Source of the DNA: DATAOG01 sp963782885
GTDB lineage: Bacteria > Pseudomonadota > Alphaproteobacteria > Geminicoccales > Geminicoccaceae
NCBI GenBank assembly: GCA_963782885.1
Contig: CAWALL010000020.1
Location: 62,001 to 126,000 of the forward strand
Length of the DNA: 64,000 nt
Direction of reading: 5' to 3'
Made by a program: the position numbers and the translations under genes. The notes beneath the pieces were generated by a model. It had not been told where the DNA came from, did no database searches, and saw nothing but the letters and a program-made list of their open reading frames with translations. This document shows positions 17,583 through 27,436 of this stretch, piece after piece (within the stretch, counting starts at the first letter, position 1; each line of letters begins with the position of its first letter).

Positions 17583-18602
17583 CTATGACCCGGGCGGTTT
17601 CTCGAGATGCCCGCCGAACTCGTAACGCATCGCCGAGAGCAGCCTGTCTGCGAAATCCGCTTCGCCACGCGAGCTGAACCTCTCGTAGAGGGCCGCAGAC
17701 AGGGCGTGCACCGGCACGCCCTCGTCGATGGCGGCCTTGATCGTCCAGCGGCCCTCGCCCGAGTCCGACACCCGCCCGGCGAATTTCGCCATTGCGGGGT
17801 CCTGGAGCAGGGCCGCGGCCGAGAGATCGAGCAGCCAGGAAGCGATCACGCTGCCGCGGCGCCAGACCTCCGCGATGTCCGCCAGATCGAAATCGTACTG
17901 ATAGTGCTCGGGATCGCGCAGCGGCGTGGTTTCCGCATCCACCACGCCAGGCGTTTTGCCGATATTGGCCGCCTTGAGGACCGCCAGCCCCTCGGCATAG
18001 GCCGCCATCACGCCGTATTCGATGCCGTTGTGCACCATCTTCGCGAAATGGCCGGCGCCATTTGGCCCGCAGTGCAGGTAGCCCTGCTCGGACGTGCCGT
18101 CGGCCCGTTCGCGTCCCGGGGTCCGAGGGATGTCGCCGCGGCCCGGTGCCAGCGTGGCGAAGATCGGGTCGAGATGCCTCACCACCTCGGCCTCGCCGCC
18201 GATCATCATGCAATAGCCGCGCTCGAGACCCCAGACACCGCCGCTGGTGCCGACGTCGACATAGTGGATGCCCTTGGGCGTCAGCTCCTTGGCGCGGCGG
18301 ATGTCGTCGACGTAATAGGAATTGCCGCCGTCGATCAGGATATCGCCGCGCTCGAGATGGGGCAGCAGGTCGGCGATGGTCTTGTCCACCGCGCCGACCG
18401 GCACCATCAGCCAGATCGCGCGAGGCTTGGTCAGGCTCCTGGCGAGCTCCGCGAGCGAAGCGGCGCCGACAGCGTGCTCCTTCACCAGCTCCGCCACTGC
18501 CTTTGCGGACATGTCGAACACCACACACTCGTGGCCGCCCTTCAAGAGGCGGCGCACCATATTCCCGCCCATCCGGCCGAGGCCGATCATTCCCAGTTGC
18601 AC
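17583..18602 (-). CDS. gnd: 6-phosphogluconate dehydrogenase, short decarboxylating type
   Basis: A 339-residue protein starting at GTG 18602, behind AGGAGGG at ten bases. The N-terminal Rossmann domain has GMIGLGRMGGNM; DGGNSYYVDDIRRAKE and DVGTSGGVWGLERG are substrate-binding signatures; the catalytic Lys lies in AGHFAKMVHNGIEYGVM. The length fits the short GntZ/YqeC group, usually NAD-preferring. It oxidatively decarboxylates 6-phosphogluconate to ribulose 5-phosphate in the cytoplasm. The gene is intact, 44 bases after the DUF2090 gene and 39 before tkt, so it is part of the same transcript. Confidence 0.92.
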   Translation of the reverse strand: MQLGMIGLGRMGGNMVRRLLKGGHECVVFDMSAKAVAELVKEHAVGAASLAELARSLTKPRAIWLMVPVGAVDKTIADLLPHLERGDILIDGGNSYYVDDIRRAKELTPKGIHYVDVGTSGGVWGLERGYCMMIGGEAEVVRHLDPIFATLAPGRGDIPRTPGRERADGTSEQGYLHCGPNGAGHFAKMVHNGIEYGVMAAYAEGLAVLKAANIGKTPGVVDAETTPLRDPEHYQYDFDLADIAEVWRRGSVIASWLLDLSAAALLQDPAMAKFAGRVSDSGEGRWTIKAAIDEGVPVHALSAALYERFSSRGEADFADRLLSAMRYEFGGHLEKPPGS

Positions 18603-18646
18603 GGCGTCAGCCCTCCTTGGATGACCGATGTTCCGGTCGGACCCGA

Positions 18647-19579
18647 TCAGGCCCGTCGGGCGACCGACGCACGTCGGCCTTCGAAGAGGTCCACGAACTC
18701 GCGATAACGCGCGGCGATCTCGGCGACGGCCTGCGCGCGCGTCGCCTGCTTGCTCCGCCAGGCGACCAGCGGATTCCAGAAAACGGTGCGGCCGATCGCA
18801 AAGCCGATGAAGCCCGGCACCTCTGCCGCGATCCCGAGCCAGTCCCGCACTTTCCGGTCGTCCTCGGCGCGCCCGAGGACGATGCAGCCGACCTGGTCGC
18901 GGCCGCCCGTCCGCGCCACCGCCACGATCCTCTGGCAATCCTCGCGGCGATCGAGGCCTTCGACCTTCCACAGATCCGGATCGACGCCGGCGTCCTGGAG
19001 CTCACGGATGGCCTCGACCATCAGGCGGGGCCGGAGCTCGAGATCGTAGGCCTTCTGGTCGCCCTTGAGCTTATCGAGCTGCGCCTTCTCCGCTGGTACC
19101 AGCAGCTCGAACATGAAGCGACTGCGGTTCCGGGAAGCGAGAAAATCGGACAGGCGCTTCAATTTCGCGGCCTGCCTTTGATTCAATGCGCGGTCACCCT
19201 CCGGATTGTAGCGCACCAGCACCTTGCAAAACGTCGGGTCGAGCGTCTCGATGTGGCGCGTGAAATCTTCGCCATACTCGAAATCGAACTCGTCCTGTCC
19301 GCTCTTTTCCGCCGGGCAGGCGGTGACGATACCCTTCGCACGCGCCTCGCGCAGGATGGCGGCGCCGAATTGCTCGTCCACCAGGATGCCGGCCTTGTCC
19401 CTGGGCACGCCGGCCGCGAGCGCCGACTGGAAGCCATCGTAAACGACCTGCTTGGCGCTGGCGATTTCGGCCGTCTGGGCACCGCTGAGCGGCGCCTTCC
19501 AGCCGAACAGCTTGGCCTGGAAGGAGCCGCGGTGATCGAACGGCTGAATGTAGAGCGCGCGGTCATACCCTCGCGGCAT
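18647..19579 (-). CDS. DUF2090 aldolase-like protein
   Basis: A 310-residue intact protein whose ATG overlaps the pgi stop by one base (TGATG), so translation is coupled. It begins with YIQPFDHRGSFQAKLFGW, the signature of DUF2090, the domain also found at the C-terminus of the inositol-catabolism protein IolC. GILVDEQFGAAILREA and EFDFEYGEDFTRHI follow, with a TIM-barrel-like series and GFAIGRTVFWNPL. The family is thought to be a class I-type aldolase. Linkage with pgi, tal, gnd and tkt suggests a role on phosphorylated sugars, perhaps replacing fructose-bisphosphate aldolase; this is inference. Confidence 0.75.
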   Translation of the reverse strand: MPRGYDRALYIQPFDHRGSFQAKLFGWKAPLSGAQTAEIASAKQVVYDGFQSALAAGVPRDKAGILVDEQFGAAILREARAKGIVTACPAEKSGQDEFDFEYGEDFTRHIETLDPTFCKVLVRYNPEGDRALNQRQAAKLKRLSDFLASRNRSRFMFELLVPAEKAQLDKLKGDQKAYDLELRPRLMVEAIRELQDAGVDPDLWKVEGLDRREDCQRIVAVARTGGRDQVGCIVLGRAEDDRKVRDWLGIAAEVPGFIGFAIGRTVFWNPLVAWRSKQATRAQAVAEIAARYREFVDLFEGRRASVARRA

Positions 19580-20053
19580 CAGTCGGATCCTTTAAGCTCG
19601 CGGTAGCGCCGGATGAGTGTGTTGGTCGAGCTGTCGTGCTCGAGCTCGGGCTCCGCCCGGCTCTCCAGCTGTGGGATGATCCGCTGGGCGAGAGCTTTGC
19701 CCAATTCCACACCCCACTGGTCAAAGGAATCGATCTGCCAGATCACCCCCTGGGTGAAGACACTGTGCTCGTACAGCGCGACCAGCTTGCCCAGCGCCGC
19801 CGGCGTCAGGACCTCCAGCAACAGCGTGTTCGACGGCCGGTTGCCCTCGAACAGCCGATGCGGCACGAGCCACTCGGGCGTGCCTTCGGCTGCGACCTGC
19901 TCGGCGGTCTTGCCGAAGGCCAGCGCCTCGGTCTGGGCGAACACGTTGGCAAGCAGCAGGTCGTGATGCCTGCCCAAGGGGTTCAGGGTCCGGGCGAACG
20001 CGATGAAATCGCAGGGGATCAGCCGCGTCCCCTGATGGATCAGCTGGTAGAAG

Positions 20054-20086
<33 letters not shown>

Positions 20087-20400
20087 TAGATCGGCCCGGT
20101 GTCGTAATCCACGGCGACGCCGTCCAGGGTCACGTGCTTGCCGTTGCTCTCCATGGTGAGCTGCTGGAGATAGGCGGGAAAGCGCTTCAAGTACTGCTCG
20201 TAAGGCAGCACCGCGACTGTCTGGGCGCCGAAGAAATTGTTGTACCAGACCGCGAGCAGACCCATCAGCACCGGCAGGTTCCGCTCGAACGGCGCGGAAC
20301 GGAAGTGCTCGTCCATCTCATGGAAGCCGTCCAGCATCGCGCGGAAATTGTCCGGGCCAACGGCCAGCATGGTCGAGAGGCCAATGGCCGAATCCATGGA

Positions 20401-21397
20401 ATGGCTTATCCCTTTAAGTCTGGTGGATCAACATGTGGTAGGAGGCATGGTCGCGCTGGGCGGCGAGGCCGAGGAGCGAGGCGAACGCGGCCTGGGGCGT
20501 GCGCCTTCGGTTGAACCGGAACACGAACTCGTCGAGATAGCGTTGCAGATGGGGTGCCCGCAGCCCGTGGTAGACGCCGAGCGCCCAGCGTTTGGCGTTG
20601 GCGAACACCCGGTGGATCCAGGGCAGCAGCACATGCGCCGCCATCGGCCCGACCACCTTAGGATCGTGCTTGACCGCCTTGAGGCGCGCGTAGCCCGACC
20701 AGCCGTCGCTGACCACCGTGCTGCCGGCGACCACGTTGCCACCGACGAAGCCGCCGAGGGTCGCGGCCGAATAATCCCGGATCACCGCAAGGCGGGCCCG
20801 GCCCGGGCCCCTGCCATGGATCTCGACCGCGCCGGCGATCAAGAGCTTGCCCTGCTCCGAGCGGCCGGACTGGGGCGTGATCGGGTCGTCCTTGGTGCGC
20901 AAGGGGATGCTGGTCTCGTCGACCTCGACCAGGCCGCCAAGCGGCGACCGCTCCGGGTCGACCATCGCCCGGCGCAGCTTGGCGAGCAGCAGCCAGGCGG
21001 TCTTGTAGGAGCCCAAGCCGAGCTGCAGCCACAGCTGCCGCGCCGAGATGCCGTTCCTGTGGGTCGCCACCAGCCAGGCGGCGAGAAACCAGGTCTTGAG
21101 CGGCAGGTGCGAACGGTGCAGCACCGTGCCCGCGGTCGCCGAGGTCTGGCGGTGGCACCGGGCGCATTCGATCAGCACCACGCCGCGCCCCAGCTCCCAG
21201 CCGTGGTCATGGCCACAAGCGGGGCAGCGAAAGCCGTCCGGCCAGCGTTTCGCCAGCAACCAGCGGGCGCAGGCCTCGTCATCCGCAAACCGCGCCTCGA
21301 ACTCACGCAACGACCGCGGAACATCACCTATCACCACGCCCTCCTACCATCGATCATACTACCCGTAGGGGCAGCCAGATGCAAAGGGATAAGCCGC
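20401..21397 (-). mobile_element. IS1595-family insertion sequence in pgi
   Basis: A 997-bp element with inverted ends GGCTTATCCCTTT at both termini (each preceded by two unmatched bases). It is flanked by direct 8-bp copies of TCCATGGA at 20393-20400 and 21398-21405. Eight-base duplications are normal for IS1595. The transposase is intact, so the insertion could be recent. Confidence 0.93.
20414..21337 (-). CDS. IS1595-family transposase
   Basis: A 307-residue protein starting at GTG 21337 behind AGGAGG. The N-terminal zinc ribbon is visible as CPACGHDHG and CARCHRQTS. The ISXO2-like catalytic domain includes VEVDETSIP, VVSDGWSGY and FRFNRRR, carrying the DDE-type acidic residues. The frame is intact and of normal length. 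Confidence 0.92.
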   Translation of the reverse strand: MVIGDVPRSLREFEARFADDEACARWLLAKRWPDGFRCPACGHDHGWELGRGVVLIECARCHRQTSATAGTVLHRSHLPLKTWFLAAWLVATHRNGISARQLWLQLGLGSYKTAWLLLAKLRRAMVDPERSPLGGLVEVDETSIPLRTKDDPITPQSGRSEQGKLLIAGAVEIHGRGPGRARLAVIRDYSAATLGGFVGGNVVAGSTVVSDGWSGYARLKAVKHDPKVVGPMAAHVLLPWIHRVFANAKRWALGVYHGLRAPHLQRYLDEFVFRFNRRRTPQAAFASLLGLAAQRDHASYHMLIHQT

Positions 21398-22284
21398 TCC
21401 ATGGAATAGCGCCCGCCGACCCAATCCCAAAAGCCGAACATGTTGGCGGTGTCGATGCCGAACTTCGCCACCTGCTCGGCATTGGTCGAGACCGCGACGA
21501 AATGTTTGGCGATGGCGGACTCCTCGCCATTCAGGCCGGCCAGCAGCCAGTCACGCGCGGTATGCGCGTTGGTCATGGTCTCGAGCGTGGTGAAGGTCTT
21601 GGACGAGATGATGAACAACGTCTCCGCGGGATCGAGATCGCGCACCGCCTCGGCGAAGTCCGTGCCATCGACGTTGGAAACGAAGCGGAAGGTCATCGCC
21701 CGCTCGCTGTAATGCTTCAGCGCCTCATAGGTCATGACCGGCCCGAGATCCGACCCGCCGATGCCGACATTGATCACGTTGCGGACGCGCTTGCCCGAAT
21801 TGCCTTGCCAGGCGCCGCTGCGCAGCCGATCGGCGAAATCCGCCATCTCGTCCAGGACGGCATGGACCGCGGGCACCACGTTCTGGCCGTCGTGAACGAT
21901 CGAGGCGCCGCGCGGCGCGCGCAGGGCGACGTGTAGCACCGCGCGGCCCTCCGAGACGTTGATCTTGTCGCCCCGGAACATGGCCTCGATGCGATCCTTC
22001 AAGCCCGACTCCCGGGCCAGCTGGAGCAGGAGTTCTCAGGGTTTCGTCGGTGATCCGGTTCTTGGAGTAGTCGAGGTAGATCCCGGCGGCCTCGACCGCC
22101 AGCCTCTCGCCGCGCGTGCGATCCTCGGCGAACAGCTGCCGGAGATGGACGTCCGCCACTTCCTCGTGATGCTTCTCCAGCGCCGCCCACGCGGGGCGCT
22201 TGCGCAAAGCCGGGACGCTCATCGATTGTTCCCTCGCGGACTCTGGCGCAGGCTTGCGCTGACCCGACGCCTCTGTCATCTGCG

Positions 22285-23370
22285 TCAGCTCGCCTTGCGG
22301 ATCGCGGCGCTCTTGGAGCCGATGCAGGCGATCAGGTCGTTCCAGGACTTGACGAAGGACGCGGCGCCCTCGTCCTGGAGCCGGGCGGCCAGCGCGTCGA
22401 TGTCGATGCCCGCCCTGGCGAAGCTGGCCAGCATCGTCTCGCAATCGCCTCCGTCCGGTGCCAGGATCTCGCCGACTTCGCCGTGGTCGGCGAACGCGTT
22501 GAGCGTGCCCTCCGGCATCGTGTTGACGGTAATCGGCGCGGCGAGTGCCTCGACATAGAGGGTGTCGGAGGCGTTCGGGTCCTTGGTGCCGGTGCTGGCC
22601 CAGAGCAGGCGCTGAGCCCTGGCCCCGGCATTGGCGGCGCGCTGGAAGCGCGCGGAAGCGAGCAACTCGCGATAGGCCTTGTAGGTGCGCTGGGCGACGG
22701 CGATGCCGAGGCGATTGGTCAGCTCGCCGGGGACCTTGCCACTGATCGAGACGTCCCAGCGGCTGACGAAGAGCGATGCGACCGAGGCGACTGCCGGGTT
22801 CAGCCCCGCCTCGATGCGCCGCTCGACGCCGCGCAGGTAGGCTTCGGCCGCCGCAACATATTGCTCCCGAGAGAACAGCAGCGTGACATTGATCGGAACG
22901 CCGGCGAAGATCGCCGCCTCGATGGCGGGCAGTCCTTCCGGGGTGCCGGGTATCTTGATGAACAGGTTGGGCTTGCCGCCGCGCTGATGGAGATTGCGCG
23001 CGGCCGCCAGCGTGCTGTTAGTGTCATGCGCCAGAAGGGGTGAGACCTCCAGTGACACGAAGCCGTCCACCCCGTCGGTCCGCGCGAAAACGGGCTGGAA
23101 CAGCTCGGCGGCCCGGGTCAGGTCCGCGAGCGCCAGTTCGAAGAACAGGTCCTCTGACGATTTGGCCGAGGCCCAGCCTTGCGAGATGTCCCCGTCATAG
23201 GTCGCGCTGTTCTTGATCGCATGATCGAAGATCGTGGGATTCGAAGTGAGCCCGGTCACCGAGAGCTCGTCCACGTAGCGCTGCAGCGTGCCGCTGTTCA
23301 GCAGCTCGCGGGTGATGTTGTCGAGCCACAGGCTCTGGCCGAGATCGTGGAGCGCCTTGGTCGGTTTCAT
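22285..23370 (-). CDS. tal: transaldolase
   Basis: A 361-residue protein; ATG 23370 follows GAGGGCGAGG. It has SLWLDNITRELLNSG, VTGLTSNPTIFDHAI and the Schiff-base lysine in LFIKIPGTPEGLPAI, plus NVTLLFSREQY and TLNAFADHG, all typical of bacterial TalB-like long transaldolases. It transfers a dihydroxyacetone unit between sedoheptulose 7-phosphate and glyceraldehyde 3-phosphate in the non-oxidative pentose phosphate pathway. The frame is intact. It lies 10 bases after the HAD gene and ends 62 bases before the chosen pgi start. Confidence 0.93.
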   Translation of the reverse strand: MKPTKALHDLGQSLWLDNITRELLNSGTLQRYVDELSVTGLTSNPTIFDHAIKNSATYDGDISQGWASAKSSEDLFFELALADLTRAAELFQPVFARTDGVDGFVSLEVSPLLAHDTNSTLAAARNLHQRGGKPNLFIKIPGTPEGLPAIEAAIFAGVPINVTLLFSREQYVAAAEAYLRGVERRIEAGLNPAVASVASLFVSRWDVSISGKVPGELTNRLGIAVAQRTYKAYRELLASARFQRAANAGARAQRLLWASTGTKDPNASDTLYVEALAAPITVNTMPEGTLNAFADHGEVGEILAPDGGDCETMLASFARAGIDIDALAARLQDEGAASFVKSWNDLIACIGSKSAAIRKAS

Positions 23371-23380
23371 CGCCTCGCCC

Positions 23381-24075
23381 TCAGTCGGATGCAAGGAGTC
23401 GCGACGCCGTCCGCAGCCGCGCGACGTCGAAATCGAGCAGGTCCCCGATGCGTTCGATCGTGACGTCCGCCGGCGGGAACACGCCGATCACTTGCGGGTC
23501 GTGAGCATAGATCCCCTGGCGCGGGAACACGGTCGTTACGCGCCCTCCCCAGAATCGCTTGACCGCCTCCAGGATACGCAACTTATCGTCCACAACGACG
23601 TAATGCGCGGCCGGGTAGCGCCGCTCGACGTCGTCCAGGGCCTCATCCTTGTGAATATAGATCAGCACGCGTCCGTCCATGGCGTCGGATATACCCGCGC
23701 GCTCGACCTTGCGGGGCTGGAAGACGACGTCGCCGTCCGACAGGATGACCGTCGGGCCAAGGCTGCGCAGCCGCTTCAGCACCTGGAGGGCGGCCGGGAA
23801 CAGCCGGTCGGCGAACGGGTGGTCCAGGAGGAAGGAGGACATCGACAGCAGCCCCACCTCGCGCGGGTGTTCGACCCGATAGCGCTGAGGGCTCCGAGAT
23901 AGTCGCGATAGCCCAGCTCCGCGAACAGATCCTCCAGGATCCGCCAATAGCGCTCGCGGGAGGCGAGGCCGAAGGCGCGCTCGAGATGGTCCTTCAGGTC
24001 CTGTTGAATCCCGTCGTTGTCGAGCAGTGTGTTGTCGACGTCGACCAGGAAGACGATCGGATTAGGCAGTGTCAT
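23381..24075 (-). pseudogene. HAD-superfamily phosphatase, frameshifted
   Basis: ATG 24075 begins with the HAD motif I as FLVDVDNTLLDND. Near 23885 the sense moves to another frame and continues through motif II (VILSDGD), the Lys segment (IHKDEALDDV) and motif III (AHYVVVDDKLRILEA). A one-base indel explains the break. The intact protein of about 230 residues would hydrolyse a phosphate ester, perhaps a sugar phosphate given its operon. It is 10 bases from tal. Confidence 0.82.
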
Positions 24076-24236
24076 GCAGCACTCCCAGCGCGGCTATGGC
24101 GCGAGCGGCCCCGGTGAGCGGGCAGGCCTGCCCCGAAGGGTTCTCATCAATTTGCACTCCATGTCGTTGACATGAAGCCCCGACCGTCATCTCCGCCCCA
24201 GAGCGCAAGGGCAATGGTGGCGCCAAGAAGGCCTAG

Positions 24237-25543
24237 CAGGATGCGGAAAAAGGTAGCGGGATGGGGTTGATCTGGTAGGGTGTGCGCGCGGAGCTACCAG
24301 ATGTGGGATTTGGCGATGCGGGGCGACGATGTTCGGACGGAGAGCCTGTTCAGCTATCTGAGCTGCGAGGCGCGGGTGCCCAAGGACCACCCGCTGCGGC
24401 CGATCCGGACGATCGTCGACCAGGCGCTGACGGTGCTGTCGCCCGCGTTCGACCAGCTCTATTCGGACCTCGGCCGACCGTCGATCCCGCCCGAGAAGCT
24501 GCTGCGGGCGCTGCTGCTGCAGGCCTTCTATTCGGTGCGCTCGGAGCGCCAACTGATGGAACAGCTCGACTACAACCTGCTGTTCCGCTGGTTCGTCGGC
24601 CTGGCGATGGACGCGCCGATCTGGGACGTGACGGTGTTCACGAAGAACCGTGATCGGTTCCTGGAAGGCGAGGTCGCGGCGCAGTTCTTCCAGGCGGTGC
24701 TGGGCCAGCCCGCGGTTCGGGCACTGCTCTCGGACGAGCACTTCAGTGTCGATGGCACCTTGATCGAAGCGTTTGCGAGCATGAAGAGCTTCAAGCCGAA
24801 GGCCGAAGCGGGCGGCGAGCCGCCGCCGGGCGACGCGGGGCGCAACGCCGAGCGCGACTTCCACGGCGAGCGACGGTGCAACGACACGCACGCCTCGACC
24901 ACCGATCCCGACGCCAGGCTCTACCGCAAGGGGCGCGGGAAGGAGGCCAAGCTCTGCCATATGGGCCATCTGCTGATGGAAAACCGCAACGGACTGATCG
25001 TCGATGCCATGCTGACGCCGGCCACCGGCACCGCCGAGCGGGAGGCCGCCGAAGCCATGCTGGGTCGCCAGCCGGGCCGCCATCGCGCCACCCTCGGCGC
25101 CGACAAGGCCTACGATGCGGCGGGCTTGGTCGCCGGTCTGCGGGCCCTCAACGTCACCCCGCACGTCGCGCAGAATACCTCCGGCCGGCGCTCGGCGATC
25201 GACGCTCGGACCACGCGCCACCCCGGCTATGCCGCGAGCCTGCGGGTACGCAAGCGGATCGAGGAGGCGTTCGGCTGGATCAAGACCGTGGGCGGCCTCC
25301 GGAAGACCCGGCATCGCGGCACGGCGCGGGTTGGCTGGCTGTTCACGCTGACCGCGACCGCCTGCAACCTGGTCCGGCTGCCCAAGCTGCTGGCGGCGGG
25401 CTGACCATGCCCGGACGCCGGCCCGAAGGCGCTGTGGCGGGATCAAGCGGCCGCCCCGAACGCCTGGAAACGCCCGCCGAAGCCATGTTTAACACTTCCA
25501 GAAAAGGAAATGAGCCGCATAGCATGCTTATTTCCGCAACCTG
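24237..25543 (+). mobile_element. IS5-family insertion sequence
   Basis: A 1307-bp element with inverted ends CAGGATGCGGAAA (left) and TTTCCGCAACCTG (right, one mismatch). It is flanked by CTAG at 24233-24236 and 25544-25547. A CTAG/TA duplication fits the IS427-like branch of IS5. Its transposase is intact and opposite in orientation to the gene it interrupts. Confidence 0.88.
24301..25404 (+). CDS. IS5-family transposase
   Basis: A 367-residue protein from ATG 24301 (GGAG at eight bases). The N-terminal DUF772 domain reads PPEKLLRALLLQAFYSVRSE and LDYNLLFRWFVGL. The DDE domain shows HFSVDGTLIEAFAS (first Asp), LGADKAYDAAG (second Asp) and RKRIEEAFGWIKT (Glu). Full length, no frameshift. 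Confidence 0.92.
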   Translation: MWDLAMRGDDVRTESLFSYLSCEARVPKDHPLRPIRTIVDQALTVLSPAFDQLYSDLGRPSIPPEKLLRALLLQAFYSVRSERQLMEQLDYNLLFRWFVGLAMDAPIWDVTVFTKNRDRFLEGEVAAQFFQAVLGQPAVRALLSDEHFSVDGTLIEAFASMKSFKPKAEAGGEPPPGDAGRNAERDFHGERRCNDTHASTTDPDARLYRKGRGKEAKLCHMGHLLMENRNGLIVDAMLTPATGTAEREAAEAMLGRQPGRHRATLGADKAYDAAGLVAGLRALNVTPHVAQNTSGRRSAIDARTTRHPGYAASLRVRKRIEEAFGWIKTVGGLRKTRHRGTARVGWLFTLTATACNLVRLPKLLAAG

Positions 25544-25859
25544 CTAGGAAGACGACGGTCATGAGCACTCCCCCTGGGACAGACGTCTCTTGCCTTGCTT
25601 GATGGGTTTCGAACATGGTTGCGGCGGCGGCCACGCCGGCCCGGGACGCGGTCGACGCGGTGGCGGCCGCCTTAGCGCGACTTGTCGACATGACGATCTC
25701 CTTGGTGATTGGAGGGGAGACAGTTAGGCCGCACCGCGTGCCAGGCCGAGTTAGGTCAGGTAAATCTTGGTTAAAACCTCCGTGAAGCGAAGCTGAAGAG
25801 CATGACGATCGCCGGCGCCTTCGCTGGCCGTCGCCTCGCTAAGCCCCGCCCCGAGCCAA

Positions 25860-26243
25860 CGCTCGCACAATATCGGCGGCTTGGCGTCCAGGGCCGCCAG
25901 GCGACCGAGTCCGAGCCGGCGCAGGACGGTGCCGACGGTCGACACCGGCCGGCCGAGAGCCCGCGCAATGCGCGGACCGGTCCAATGTTGGCGGCGCAGG
26001 CGCTCGATCGCGGCGACGGCCGCGCCGGGCAGCCGGTGGGGCGATCGGGCGGGCGCCGAGCTGCGATCGCGGAGGGCGCGCTCGCCGCCCGCCCGATACC
26101 GCGCCAGCCAGCTGTAGGCGGTGCGCTCCGAAACCCCCGGCGGCGGCCGCTGCATCCACCACCCGCCAGCCGTCTTGCCGGACCCGTCGGACCAGAAGGA
26201 GTTGACCATGGACCGTCATGCGCGCATGCTTGTGGACGTTCAT
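25860..26243 (-). pseudogene. IS481-family transposase N-terminal remnant
   Basis: ATG 26243 begins MNVHKHARMTVHGQLLLVRR. After a one-base slip near 26135 the frame continues as VSERTAYSWLARYRAGGERA and LRDRSSAPARSPHRLP, then WTGPRIARALGRPVSTVGTV, the double helix-turn-helix of IS481 transposases. The integrase core is missing; the sequence loses similarity near 25860. An inactive fragment. Confidence 0.75.
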
Positions 26244-26401
26244 CCGAGGTTCCCGGGGCAGCTGTTCAGGTCTCGCAACCACAGCTTCAACCCCAAGCCT
26301 CGGATGAACAACATGGCGTCATCGCGCGGTGGGTTGCAGCTCTCGCCGAGTTCGGCACGCTCGGGGCTGCGAGCCCGACCATGAGTATTTGGAGAACCGC
26401 G

Positions 26402-27436
26402 ATGACGCAGTATGTCGGTTTGGATGTCTCGCTCAAGATGACGGCGCTGTGCGTGGTCGACGACGACGGCGAGGTGCTCGCCGAGGGCAAGGTCGCGAGC
26501 GAGCCCGAGGCGCTGGCCGATTGGCTGGGCGCGCAGGCTCCCGAGGCCTGCCGGATCGGCCTCGAGACTGGCCCCCTCTCGGTCTGGCTCTGGAACGAGC
26601 TCAAGCAGCGTGGCCTGCCGGTGCAGGTGATCGATGCCCGCCACGCCAAAGCCGGCTTGGCGCTGCAGGCGAGCAAGACCGATCGCAACGACGCCCGGGG
26701 ACTGGCGCAGATCATGCGCACCGGCTGGTTCAGGGCGGTCCGGGTGAAGTCCAAAGCCGCCCACCTGCTGCGCGCCCTGCTGGCCAGCCGCGGCATGTTG
26801 GTGGCCACGCGGCGCGATCTGGAGAACCAGATCCGCGGCCTGCTCAAGACCTTCGGTCTGGTGCTCGGGACCGCCCGGCATGGCCGCTTCGAAGTCCGGC
26901 TGTACGACCTGCTGACCGCCGAGCCCGGCCTGTCGCGTCTGATTGATCCCCTGCTCGAGGCACGGCGCGCGATCATCGAGCAGATCGAGCACTACGATCG
27001 GCAGCTGCTCACGATCGCCCGGCACCATCAAGCCGTCGCCCGCCTGATGACCGTGCCCGGGGTTGGGCCGGTGACGGCGATCGCCTTCGCGGCCGCGATC
27101 GACGATCCGACCCGGTTTCGTCGGTCCCGGCAGGTCGGCGCCTACCTTGGCCTGACGCCGCGTCGTTACCAGTCGGGCGAGGTCGATCGCCGAGGCCACA
27201 TCTCCAAGGCGGGGGACGGCCTGACCCGCACGCTGTTGTTCGAGGCCGCGAACGCTCTGCTGACCCGGAGCCGCAAACCTTGCGCGCTCAAGGCCTGGGC
27301 CGAAGCCATCGCCGCCCGCTGCGGCCGCAAGAAGGCGAAGGTGGCCTTGGCAAGACGGCTCGCCGTCCTGCTGCATCGTCTGTGGTGTGACCGGGTCACC
27401 TTCCGCGCGGACATCGGGGAGACGGCAGCGGCCTGA
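26402..27436 (+). CDS. IS110-family transposase (DEDD)
   Basis: A 344-residue protein from ATG 26402 (GGAG upstream). The RuvC-like DEDD domain opens with YVGLDVSLKMTALCV and includes IGLETGPLSVW and SKTDRNDARGLAQ. The C-terminal Transposase_20 domain has LMTVPGVGPVTAIAFAAAI and the conserved serine region GAYLGLTPRRYQSG. Intact. Such recombinases are guided by an RNA encoded in the element's own non-coding end. Confidence 0.93.
   Translation: MTQYVGLDVSLKMTALCVVDDDGEVLAEGKVASEPEALADWLGAQAPEACRIGLETGPLSVWLWNELKQRGLPVQVIDARHAKAGLALQASKTDRNDARGLAQIMRTGWFRAVRVKSKAAHLLRALLASRGMLVATRRDLENQIRGLLKTFGLVLGTARHGRFEVRLYDLLTAEPGLSRLIDPLLEARRAIIEQIEHYDRQLLTIARHHQAVARLMTVPGVGPVTAIAFAAAIDDPTRFRRSRQVGAYLGLTPRRYQSGEVDRRGHISKAGDGLTRTLLFEAANALLTRSRKPCALKAWAEAIAARCGRKKAKVALARRLAVLLHRLWCDRVTFRADIGETAAA

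Larger units (their letters stand above)
24147..25691 (-). pseudogene. 77-residue single-helix membrane protein, split by IS5
   Basis: ATG 25691 follows AAGGAG at seven bases. The N-terminal 49 residues end in GGVLMTVVFL at the IS. Beyond the IS the same frame continues as GLLGATIALALWGGDDGRG and stops at 24147-24149. Removing the IS with one CTAG copy gives a continuous 78-codon gene whose only hydrophobic segment (GVLMTVVFLGLLGATIALAL) spans the junction. It lies 71 bases upstream of the HAD gene, so it may have been the first gene of that operon. Function unknown. Confidence 0.7.

Noticed and set aside
20237..21409. Plus-strand frame of 390 codons across pgi and IS1595
   Set aside because: Antisense shadow of the IS1595 transposase and pgi; crosses the IS boundary and has no domain.
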